6,013 nt of DNA from JANMEB01 sp041740495 (GTDB lineage: Bacteria > Planctomycetota > Planctomycetia > Pirellulales > Pirellulaceae): positions 1-6,013 of the forward strand of contig JBGSLW010000140.1 in NCBI GenBank assembly GCA_041740495.1, read 5' to 3'. Shown here piece after piece: positions 1 to 5,983 of the stretch. The translations under genes and the position numbers were made by a program. The notes beneath the pieces were generated by a model. The model saw nothing but the letters and a program-made list of their open reading frames with translations, was not told the origin of the DNA and did not search any database. Each line of letters opens with the position of its first letter. Position 1 is the stretch's first letter.

Positions 1-724
1 GGCGCGAGCCGGTGAACGCCACCGCGGCGAGTCGCCGATCGCGGACGATCCGCAATCCGTCGTCGGGGTCGATCTGATAAAGCATCTGGACGGCGCCGGC
101 CGGCAATCGAGTGGCTTGCAGGGCAGACACCGCGGCTTCGCACAACAGTTGCGAAGTCTGGGGGTGGTTGGGGTGGGCCTTGGCGATCACGGGGTTTCCG
201 GCAGCCAAGGCGGCGGCGAAGTCTCCCCCGCTGACCGCATTGAAGGCCAACGGAAAGTTGTTAGGCCCCAGGATGAACACCGGTCCGATCGCCGCATAGT
301 ACGAACGAATGTTGTTGACGGTATCGATCACCGGCAGAGCCCAACTTCCGTCGCGGGCCGCCGCCGCGGCTTGTCGCAGTTGTCCGGTGGTCCGCGGGAG
401 TTCCACGTCGCGGAGCCGCGGTTGAATCGGCAAGGCTGTTTCCAGGTGCGCCGCCGCCACAATCGATTCGGCGTTCTGCTCCAGCCGGGCGGCGAAGGCG
501 TCCAGGAAATCGGCCAGATCGTCGGGGGGCCTGTGGCGCAGTTCGATCGCGGCGGAAGCGGCAGTCGCCAGCGCCAATTCGCAATCCGACCAGGTGCTGA
601 TCGGAAAGCGAGGCGCGAGCTGCTCGCCCGTCTGGGGGTTTACGGCGGAGAAGTGCTCGCGAGCCGAAGCGGGACGCCATGCGCCGCCCAGATAGACCCG
701 ACTGGTTTTGGAATCGGACGTCAT
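1..724 (-). CDS. Aldehyde dehydrogenase (NADP+), alpha-ketoglutarate-semialdehyde-type, N-terminal part, cut by left window edge
   Basis: Seen: a minus-strand frame opens at ATG 724 and runs without a stop to the window edge, giving 241 residues. An in-frame TGA at 728-730 sits just before the ATG, so no earlier start is possible. The protein shows aldehyde dehydrogenase hallmarks: GPNNFPLAF at residues 153-161, where Asn156 matches the oxyanion-hole Asn; AKAHP at 181-185, with a cofactor-contacting Lys182; and FTGSR at 237-241, the start of the dinucleotide-binding GS motif. The catalytic Glu and Cys would lie beyond the edge. Family knowledge: NFPLAF, KAHP and FTGSR are typical of the NADP-dependent branch that includes alpha-ketoglutarate semialdehyde dehydrogenases (full proteins about 500-530 residues). 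These oxidise the semialdehyde to alpha-ketoglutarate in the cytoplasm. Inference: it acts after the dihydrodipicolinate-synthase-family enzyme encoded upstream. No Shine-Dalgarno sequence precedes the start, and an inverted repeat sits in the leader. Family call firm; exact substrate less certain. Confidence 0.88.
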   Translation of the reverse strand, partial: MTSDSKTSRVYLGGAWRPASAREHFSAVNPQTGEQLAPRFPISTWSDCELALATAASAAIELRHRPPDDLADFLDAFAARLEQNAESIVAAAHLETALPIQPRLRDVELPRTTGQLRQAAAAARDGSWALPVIDTVNNIRSYYAAIGPVFILGPNNFPLAFNAVSGGDFAAALAAGNPVIAKAHPNHPQTSQLLCEAAVSALQATRLPAGAVQMLYQIDPDDGLRIVRDRRLAAVAFTGSR

Positions 725-740
725 CGATCAATGCAAACTA

Positions 741-781
741 CGGTTTTGCCGAGTAGCACCCAGGTCGGTGCTGCTAAACCG
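741..781. repeat. Imperfect inverted repeat in the leader of the aldehyde dehydrogenase gene
   Basis: The inner arms 752-760 and 767-775 pair over 9 positions (8 Watson-Crick and one G-T) around a 6-base loop. The outer arms CGGTTT (741-746) and AAACCG (776-781) are perfect complements, separated from the inner stem by five unpaired bases on one side. The structure ends 16 bases before the ATG at 724. On the minus strand it is not followed by a T-run, so it is not a classical terminator. It could be an mRNA hairpin controlling translation or a repressor operator; the sequence does not decide between these. Confidence 0.5.
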
Positions 782-835
782 TTACATATTGGCACAGGAA
801 TCGAAAGAGAGCCAGGGGCGTCGCGGATGGGGGAA

Positions 836-949
836 GAGAGCAATTGAGGACAATTGCTTTACAATGACAGTGTAGAACAGTTGTCCTCAACTGTTCCCTG
901 CATCGCGCCATGCAATTTGACGAGAGCAATTGAGGACAATTGCTCTACA
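836..949. repeat. Cluster of three REP/BIME-like palindromes in alternating orientation
   Basis: Copy 1 (836-863) and copy 2 (922-949) are direct repeats of 28 bases differing at one position (859 versus 945). Copy 2 contains a perfect 10-base stem, AGAGCAATTG (923-932) with CAATTGCTCT (937-946), around loop AGGA. Copy 1 has the same stem with one G-T pair. Between them, 869-898 holds an inverted diverged copy: stem GAACAGTTG (875-883) with CAACTGTTC (888-896) and loop TCCT. Its substitutions come in pairs, so the stem is kept. Copy 2 ends one base before the stop codon of the dihydrodipicolinate-synthase-family gene, so a transcript running into the aldehyde dehydrogenase gene would carry all three hairpins. 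Possible roles are mRNA 3'-end protection, partial termination, or simply a mobile palindromic repeat. The rest of the 725-950 gap contains the leader inverted repeat and no gene. Confidence 0.8.
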
Positions 950-950
950 T

Positions 951-1856
951 TCAGGCCAGCGCGGGTTTGGGGCGATGGCGGATCCCTTCGCGGATAATGG
1001 CGAGGATCCGTTCGCGTTCTTCTCCGACCAGCGGCAGGCGTGGTGCGCGGACGATCTCGCGTCCGAAGCCGCATTCGTGCGCGGCCAACTTGATGTACTG
1101 CACCAATTTGACATGGGTGTCCAGGTGCAGCAGCGGCGTGTACCAGCGATAGACGTCGCGGGCCTGAACGAAATCGCCGGCCATGGCCAGGTCCCACAAC
1201 AGGCGATTCTCGGCGGGGAACGCGTTCACCAGGCCGGAGACCCAGCCGTCGATTCCCAGGATGCAGCTCTCCAAGACCAAGTCGTCGACTCCGCAAAACA
1301 GCAAGTAGCGGTCGCCGCAGACGTTGCGGATATCGGTGATCCGCCGCACGTCTTCGCTGGATTCCTTGACCGCAACGAATTTCGGTTCATCTGCCAACTC
1401 GGCGAGCGCCTGCGGCAACAGGTCGACTTTGTAAGAAACCGGGTTGTTATAGATCATGATCGGCAGCGGGCTGGCGGCTGCCACAGCGCGATAGTGGACC
1501 AAGGTCTCGCGCGTGTCGGACTTGTAGACCATCGCGGGGAGGACCATCAGACCATCGACGCCGGCGGAGTGAGCGTCCGCGGCGAATCGCCAGGCCAACG
1601 CCGTGGTGTACTCGGCCACACCGCTGAGCACGGGGATCCGTCCCGCGACGTGCTGCACCGTGGCGCGGAGCAACTCCAGCTTCTCGTGGTATTCCAACGA
1701 GCAATTTTCGCCGACGGTTCCCAACATGATCACGCCGTGAATCCCTGCGGCGATCATGGCGTCCAGATGCGCCAGGGTTCCCGGAATATCCAGCGACTGA
1801 TCGGGTTGAAATTGCGTAGTTGCAGCCGGAAAGACGCCTGCCCAATCCACCTTCAT
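951..1856 (-). CDS. Dihydrodipicolinate synthase/N-acetylneuraminate lyase family protein, probable catabolic deaminase or dehydratase
   Basis: Seen: 301 residues, within the usual 290-310 of this TIM-barrel family. GTVGE (46-50) matches the substrate-carboxylate-binding GTTGE motif. YNNP (136-139) supplies the conserved Tyr136. VAVKESS (161-167) carries the Schiff-base Lys164. GWVSGLVN (204-211) matches the late glycine-rich barrel strand. The start at ATG 1856 is preferred over ATG 1862 because AGGAG (1863-1867) is 6 bases from the first and abuts the second. Family knowledge: members form a lysine imine with a 2-keto acid and do aldol or dehydration chemistry. Inference: the adjacent semialdehyde dehydrogenase argues for a catabolic role making alpha-ketoglutarate semialdehyde, best matched by 1-pyrroline-4-hydroxy-2-carboxylate deaminase of hydroxyproline breakdown. 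2-Keto-3-deoxy-pentonate or 5-keto-4-deoxyglucarate dehydratase are alternatives. True lysine-biosynthetic DapA is less likely in this context. The gene lies 35 bases after the thioredoxin-fold gene, suggesting cotranscription. Confidence 0.9.
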   Translation of the reverse strand: MKVDWAGVFPAATTQFQPDQSLDIPGTLAHLDAMIAAGIHGVIMLGTVGENCSLEYHEKLELLRATVQHVAGRIPVLSGVAEYTTALAWRFAADAHSAGVDGLMVLPAMVYKSDTRETLVHYRAVAAASPLPIMIYNNPVSYKVDLLPQALAELADEPKFVAVKESSEDVRRITDIRNVCGDRYLLFCGVDDLVLESCILGIDGWVSGLVNAFPAENRLLWDLAMAGDFVQARDVYRWYTPLLHLDTHVKLVQYIKLAAHECGFGREIVRAPRLPLVGEERERILAIIREGIRHRPKPALA

Positions 1857-1862
1857 CCTCAT

Positions 1863-1867
1863 CTCCT
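1863..1867 (-). promoter_or_regulatory. Ribosome binding site AGGAG deciding the start of the dihydrodipicolinate-synthase-family gene
   Basis: The minus strand reads AGGAG immediately before two in-frame ATGs. It touches the ATG at 1862 and stands 6 bases before the ATG at 1856. Normal Shine-Dalgarno spacing therefore favours the second ATG. Confidence 0.65.
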
Positions 1868-1891
1868 GGTTCGCCGGCGCCTGTCCGTTTG

Positions 1892-3097
1892 CTACTGGAC
1901 GGCGGATTGCTTTTTCTTCAACTGTTCGCCGATGAAATCGGACAATCCCTCGCCCCGCAATTCTTGGGAAGTACCCAGGATCAAGCCGCTGTCGCCGTCG
2001 ACCAACAGCACGAACGGGATACCGCTGACGTCGTGTTGTTTGCCCAATGAGGTCTCCCAAAACTTGCCTTCGTAGATTTGGGGCCAGACGATTTCTTGTT
2101 CCTTGAGGAATTCGTTGACCTTCTCGCTCATATCCGCCTGGTCGAAGCTGATCCCCAGGATTTCGAAGCCTTGGTCGTGCCACGCCTCGTAGGCCGTTTT
2201 CATGTTGGGGATTTCAGCGATGCACGGTCCGCACCAGGTTGCCCAGAAGTCGAGCATCACGATTTTGCCGGCGTACTGTTGGGGGAAATTGACTTCCTTA
2301 CCCTCCAGCGTCGTGGCGGTGAACGGCAGGGCTTTCTGTCCGACGGCCAGGTTGGGGGGAAGGGGGAGCTGGTCCACGGGGGTGTCGCTCGCCGCGAGGC
2401 TCAAGTCCCCATCGGTGAGCGAGAAGACGTAGGTCGAACCTGAAAAGTTGAACGGTTCGCCGATCTTCGCCATCTCGAAGAATCGGCTGATACGACCGTT
2501 GCCGTCGCGGTCGATCGGCAGCATTTGGCCGTCGCTCAGTTCGCCCGCGACGGACGTCGCGTACGGCTGTCCATCCAGCGGAAAGGTGTACTCGAATCCG
2601 TAATCCAGATAGTACATCAAGGTATTTTTGAGTTGTGGCCGCCGTTCGTCGTTCGGGTCGAAGCGATACATACCCAGCGTACCGATATTTCCGCCGCCGA
2701 GGTCGACGGCGCCCGTGCCGTTGTACGTCGTCTGTTCGCCTTGCTTTCGCGCTTCCCAGACGGTGGCGGGATCGTTGGTCAAGTCGCCGTCGGCGTTGGT
2801 ATCGACGTAGAGTTTGGCCGGGTTCTCCGCTGGTTCGTCCAGCACAAATGCCCAGGTCTTTCCGTCAATCTCCAGCAGCCCGTACTTGGGTGCTTCCAGG
2901 CCGGCGGGGGGGACTTTGATGATGTCGGCGTTCTTGTCCATTTCTGCGCGGAGAGGACGATAGCCGCCCAGCTTCTTCGTAATGCCCTGGGGAACAAAAG
3001 TGCGCGTAATTTCTTGTGCGCTCAAAAATCCAGCGGCGTGGGCGATCGCCAGAGCGGTCAGCAGCGCCAAGGTCCGGGGTGCAGCAGCGAGAGTCAT
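1892..3097 (-). CDS. Exported TlpA-like thioredoxin-fold protein with an N-terminal planctomycete-type region
   Basis: Seen: 401 residues from ATG 3097, preceded by TGAGG at 6-base spacing. A TTG at 3136 could extend the frame, but it would place extra residues before a good signal peptide. Residues 1-27 form the signal peptide, with hydrophobic stretch 9-25 and likely cleavage after the Ala in LSAQE. Residues 28-240 contain two acidic loops resembling Ca-binding loops: DTNADGD (99-105) and DRDGNGRIS (196-204). From about 250 comes a TlpA/AhpC-TSA-type domain: LDFWATWCGPC (282-292), with redox Cys289 and Cys292, and SGIP (358-361) with cis-Pro361. These are the only two cysteines in the protein. 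Family knowledge: such proteins are thiol-disulphide oxidoreductases acting outside the cytoplasm. Inference: an envelope-located reductase or isomerase; the partner is unknown. The gene lies 130 bases after the propeller gene and 35 before the next enzyme gene. The N-terminal region matches no function I can name. Confidence 0.92.
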   Translation of the reverse strand: MTLAAAPRTLALLTALAIAHAAGFLSAQEITRTFVPQGITKKLGGYRPLRAEMDKNADIIKVPPAGLEAPKYGLLEIDGKTWAFVLDEPAENPAKLYVDTNADGDLTNDPATVWEARKQGEQTTYNGTGAVDLGGGNIGTLGMYRFDPNDERRPQLKNTLMYYLDYGFEYTFPLDGQPYATSVAGELSDGQMLPIDRDGNGRISRFFEMAKIGEPFNFSGSTYVFSLTDGDLSLAASDTPVDQLPLPPNLAVGQKALPFTATTLEGKEVNFPQQYAGKIVMLDFWATWCGPCIAEIPNMKTAYEAWHDQGFEILGISFDQADMSEKVNEFLKEQEIVWPQIYEGKFWETSLGKQHDVSGIPFVLLVDGDSGLILGTSQELRGEGLSDFIGEQLKKKQSAVQ

Positions 3098-3103
3098 ATC
3101 GAG

Positions 3104-3108
3104 CCTCA
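3104..3108 (-). promoter_or_regulatory. Ribosome binding site of the thioredoxin-fold gene
   Basis: TGAGG on the minus strand stands 6 bases before ATG 3097. It supports that start over the upstream TTG at 3136. Confidence 0.55.
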
Positions 3109-3142
3109 AAAGCGAGTCCAATTGTCGACGGATCAAGGAACG

Positions 3143-3171
3143 ATTTTACTGTGAAATGGGTTGAATTTGAA
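3143..3171 (-). promoter_or_regulatory. Candidate sigma-70-type promoter before the thioredoxin-fold gene
   Basis: On the minus strand, TTCAAA (3171-3166, 4 of 6 matches to TTGACA) is followed after exactly 17 bases by TAAAAT (3148-3143, 5 of 6 to TATAAT). Transcription would start near 3136, about 40 bases before the ATG. This would give the thioredoxin-fold gene and its downstream neighbours a start independent of the propeller gene. Such matches arise by chance and planctomycete promoters are poorly characterised, so this is tentative. Confidence 0.35.
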
Positions 3172-3227
3172 ACCGGGGGGTGGGTGAAGCGGTTCGGACT
3201 TCCGTTGTGATCTGGCTTACGACCGAG

Positions 3228-4679
3228 TCAAAAGCGATAGAGGTGTTGAGCGCTGCGGATGATAAGTCCGCCGTTCAGCAGAGCTGGCGTCGCCCAAATC
3301 GGCTCATCGAATCGGCAGGAACCCAGCACGCGCGGCTGGGGTTCGGCGGCCAACACGGTGACCGTTCCACGGGCCGAGGCGAGGAAGATTTTGCCGTCCC
3401 CGGCGACCGGTGACGCGTAGTAGGGGCCGGGGGCCGCGATCCGCTCGAAGAACAAAGTCTCACCGCTCGCGGCGTCGACGCACGTCACGACGCCTCCGTT
3501 GCGCACCGCATAAATCCGTTGGTCGACCAACAGGGGCGACGGACATTCGGGGACTCCGTCGGCATGGACCCAAGCCAACGTCGGAGTTCCCTCGGGCTGC
3601 GCCGCCAGTTGGATCGCCACCAGCCCGTTGGCATGATTCCAGGATTCCATCCACTTGTGGATGAGTGGCCATTCGCTTGCTTCGATCATTCGATCTTGAT
3701 TCTGATCGAGCATGCGGAAGAACATCCGGAGCGGGTGATCCCCTTCGCCATCGGCGTCGGGCCGCGAGAGGATGCTCTTGTTGGATTTGGCCTCCTCCGG
3801 GTCGATGCGCCCGTCTCCATTCGCATCGCATTCACTCAACAAGTCGGCGAAGGTCGGCAATCCGATCGCTTCCTTGTTGGTGCGGAGATTGTACGACGTG
3901 GTGTAGACGCGATTGTCGCCGACCAGCGGGATCGTGATCGGCTCGTCCGCCAAGCCGGGGATCGACCAGAGGTCTTGTCCATCCTGCAGCGAGCAGGCAC
4001 GGAGATGGTACGGTTCGTAAAACAGCAGCGCGTCGACCTGGCCGGTGTGTATTTCGACGGGGGTCGACCAACTGGAGGCCGGTCCGGGACGCTGTCGTTC
4101 CCAAAGGACCGAGCCGTTGGCCGGTTCGATCGCCTGTAGCAACGACTCCTCATCACTGCCGGTGAACACGATCAGCTTGCCTTGGACGATGACCGGGGAG
4201 CTGGCAGAGCCGAACATGTTGTGCCGGGCGGGGCGTTCCTGGCGCCAAAGTTCCTGGCCGTCCAGGTCGTACGCCAAGACGCCGAACGAGCCGAAAACGA
4301 CAAAAATCCGTTCGCCGTCGCTGACCGGTGTCGGGGTGGCTGGACCATGTTGCGGATGGACTTTCTCCACCGCGGAGACCGACAGGTCGCGCCGCCATCG
4401 CAGCTGGCCGTCTGCCAACGCAAAACAGAGCGTACTGAGCGTGTTCGCTTCGAACGCCGTGATGACAATCGACTGACCCACCACGATCGGCGACGAATGG
4501 CCGGGTGGAACGGCGACCTTCCATTTGGCCTGGGCTGCATCCAGTTGCGCGGGGAGCGGCTGGGGCTGCCGAGAAATACCGGTACCGTTCGGGCCGCGAA
4601 ACCGCGTCCAATCCGAATCGGTGTCTTCGGTCATGGCTGGGCCGCACAACAAACAGAACGCCAAAAGAGCTGCATGCAT
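3228..4679 (-). CDS. Exported PQQ-like (BamB-type) beta-propeller protein with an inserted EF-hand pair
   Basis: Seen: 483 residues from ATG 4679. An in-frame TAA at 4704-4706, with no other start codon between, fixes this start; AGGGA stands about 8 bases before it. A short hydrophobic leader (residues 2-16) looks like a weak signal peptide. DWTRFRGPNGTG (23-34) is the opening I associate with planctomycete PQQ-like proteins. Propeller strands recur as S/T-P-x-V-x-G-x-I elements near residues 63, 116, 161, 206, 249, 381, 423 and 464, alternating with G-x-x-L-W turns such as GQELW (141-145), GSVLW (189-193) and GQDLW (234-238), suggesting about eight blades. Between the fifth and sixth lies an insert of roughly residues 268-345 with two EF-hand loops: DANGDGRIDPEE (285-296) and DQNQDRMIEASE (325-336). 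Inference: a cell-envelope protein that binds calcium through the insert and acts as a scaffold or binding protein. I see no evidence that it is a PQQ enzyme. Partner unknown. Confidence 0.9.
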   Translation of the reverse strand: MHAALLAFCLLCGPAMTEDTDSDWTRFRGPNGTGISRQPQPLPAQLDAAQAKWKVAVPPGHSSPIVVGQSIVITAFEANTLSTLCFALADGQLRWRRDLSVSAVEKVHPQHGPATPTPVSDGERIFVVFGSFGVLAYDLDGQELWRQERPARHNMFGSASSPVIVQGKLIVFTGSDEESLLQAIEPANGSVLWERQRPGPASSWSTPVEIHTGQVDALLFYEPYHLRACSLQDGQDLWSIPGLADEPITIPLVGDNRVYTTSYNLRTNKEAIGLPTFADLLSECDANGDGRIDPEEAKSNKSILSRPDADGEGDHPLRMFFRMLDQNQDRMIEASEWPLIHKWMESWNHANGLVAIQLAAQPEGTPTLAWVHADGVPECPSPLLVDQRIYAVRNGGVVTCVDAASGETLFFERIAAPGPYYASPVAGDGKIFLASARGTVTVLAAEPQPRVLGSCRFDEPIWATPALLNGGLIIRSAQHLYRF

Positions 4680-4709
4680 GGGTGAATTCCCTGGCTGGTG
4701 AGATTATTG

Positions 4710-4738
4710 TTGCCCCGCATAGTACTTTACCTTCTAAT
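4710..4738 (+). promoter_or_regulatory. Candidate sigma-70-type promoter of the transglutaminase-like gene
   Basis: TTGCCC (4710-4715, 4 of 6 matches to TTGACA) and TCTAAT (4733-4738, 5 of 6 to TATAAT) are separated by 17 bases within an AT-rich patch of the 95-base divergent gap. Transcription would begin near 4745, leaving a leader of about 30 bases. I found no equally good minus-strand promoter for the propeller gene in this gap. Tentative, based on spacing and consensus only. Confidence 0.4.
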
Positions 4739-4774
4739 TTTATCTGGGGCACAGCGATCGAGGGTCCACGGAAC

Positions 4775-5983
4775 ATGCAACCTGGACGGCAGGACGGTAC
4801 GCGAGGGGTTTCGCGGCGGACGTGGATTGTGGTCGGCCTTACGGCAGCCGCGGGATGGTATGGTTTGGCGACCGGCCGGCGGCGGCTGCCGTTTGGCAGC
4901 GCGGATTCGGGAGCTTCGCCGCGAGAAGGTTTCGCCGAATGGCAGCAGTCGGAATCGCTCGGTCCGACGCATAGCGTCACCCCCGTCGTGGGGGATGGGC
5001 GTTGGATCTGGCGGCAGCCGCCCGCAGAAGATCGCGGTTACCTGGAGCCGCGAGCATTCGAGCTGACGACGACGATTCGCTGGACGGGGACCGGGGATGC
5101 GGGTGAACTGTCGGCGACGACGGTGCTTCCCCCGGCCTTCGACGAACAGGAGATCCTGTCCAGCGACATTTCGACCGACGGTTGCACCGCGGAAGTCCGC
5201 GCGTTGGACGCGGGCGCAAGCCAGTTGATCGCCGCGTCGCCGCGGATCGGCGCGGGTCAAATTATCGAGGCGAGCATCCGCCAGCAACTTCGACTTTACA
5301 AGAGCTACTTCGCTTACGAGCGAGAGCAGTTTCCGACCGAGCAGCAACTCGACCCGTCGATTGCCAAGTCTTTTTTGGGAAATAGTCCCGGGATCCAACT
5401 TCGCGGCCGGCGGGTGCGCGAGTTGGCTGCCCAACTGGGCGAGACAGCGCTGCATCCTTGGGATCGGGCTCGAACTTTTTTCGAGTGGACTCGGGCGAAT
5501 ATTCGCGGGCAGATCGGGGCGTACACAAGTGTCGACGAAGCGCTTAAGAACCGCGTGGGCGATTGCGAGGAATTGGCCGGCGTGTTTATCGCACTCTGTC
5601 GAGTCTCCGGAATCCCCGCCCGCCTGGTGTGGGTTCCCAACCATGCCTGGGCCGAATTCTACCTGGTCGATCGGGCAGGAGTCGGCCATTGGATCCCGGC
5701 CCACACGGCGGCCTACCCTTGGTTTGGTTGGACGGGAGTCCACGAAGTCGTCTTGCAAAAAGGGGATCGGATTCGCTTGCCGGAGTCGAACCGATCGGTT
5801 CGTCTCTTGGCCGATTGGCATCGCTGGATCGGGGCCAAGCCGCGAGTCGACTTCACCGCAGAACTCAAGCCGCTGGGCGAAACCGAGGATGCGGCAGGCC
5901 CCGGCGCGCGGCAGAAGCAACCGGACGGGCGGTGGGCGCTGGTCCGCCGGCATTCCGCCGATCGCTGGATGCGCGGCGATTAG
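4775..5983 (+). CDS. Membrane-anchored or Tat-exported transglutaminase-like (cysteine-protease fold) protein
   Basis: Seen: 402 residues from ATG 4775, with GAGGG at 4760-4764 (10-base spacing). The open frame continues upstream, but there it overlaps the divergent propeller gene and precedes the candidate promoter. SRRTWIV (13-19) followed by a hydrophobic stretch to about residue 32 resembles a twin-arginine signal or an N-terminal anchor. Residues about 60-200 form a region of no recognised function. The transglutaminase core follows: VGDCEELAGV (261-270) with catalytic Cys264, GIPARLVWV (279-287), and NHAWAEFY (289-296) with catalytic His290. The usual W-x-P-x-D segment carrying the third catalytic residue reads WIPAH (306-310), so His310 stands where Asp is expected. 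Family knowledge: bacterial members are mostly peptidases or amidases, sometimes cross-linking enzymes. Inference: an envelope enzyme of unknown substrate, transcribed divergently from the propeller gene. The 30 bases after the stop show no terminator. Confidence 0.9.
   Translation: MQPGRQDGTRGVSRRTWIVVGLTAAAGWYGLATGRRRLPFGSADSGASPREGFAEWQQSESLGPTHSVTPVVGDGRWIWRQPPAEDRGYLEPRAFELTTTIRWTGTGDAGELSATTVLPPAFDEQEILSSDISTDGCTAEVRALDAGASQLIAASPRIGAGQIIEASIRQQLRLYKSYFAYEREQFPTEQQLDPSIAKSFLGNSPGIQLRGRRVRELAAQLGETALHPWDRARTFFEWTRANIRGQIGAYTSVDEALKNRVGDCEELAGVFIALCRVSGIPARLVWVPNHAWAEFYLVDRAGVGHWIPAHTAAYPWFGWTGVHEVVLQKGDRIRLPESNRSVRLLADWHRWIGAKPRVDFTAELKPLGETEDAAGPGARQKQPDGRWALVRRHSADRWMRGD

Noticed and set aside
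741..781. Rho-independent terminator of the enzyme operon
   Set aside because: The hairpin is not followed by a T-run on the minus strand, and it lies just before the next gene in the same direction.
116..847. Plus-strand open frame of 243 codons
   Set aside because: It lies antisense to the aldehyde dehydrogenase frame, which carries clear family motifs. The plus-strand product is Arg/Gly-rich with no recognisable domain and is best explained as a GC-rich shadow.
1919..1927. CAACTGTTC inside the thioredoxin-fold gene, identical to one arm of the middle palindrome
   Set aside because: It is only nine bases, with no partner arm or AGGA/TCCT loop nearby; a chance match in coding sequence.
930..2075. 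Plus-strand open frame of 381 codons
   Set aside because: It is antisense to the dihydrodipicolinate-synthase-family gene and part of the thioredoxin-fold gene, starts inside the palindromic repeat, and shows no domain.
1857..2183. N-terminal extension of the dihydrodipicolinate-synthase-family protein to 410 residues
   Set aside because: The extra residues overlap the end of the thioredoxin-fold gene in another frame, are low-complexity Arg/Gly/Pro-rich, and precede a start with a good AGGAG site at normal spacing.
3098..3227. Terminator or small gene between the propeller and thioredoxin-fold genes
   Set aside because: Only a 4-base stem (CGGA/TCCG) and a C-run are visible, and the short open frames here have no ribosome binding site or domain.
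4505..4774. Upstream extension of the transglutaminase-like protein to 492 residues
   Set aside because: It overlaps the start of the divergent propeller gene and precedes the candidate promoter. The ATG at 4775 leads directly into a twin-arginine-like hydrophobic N-terminus.
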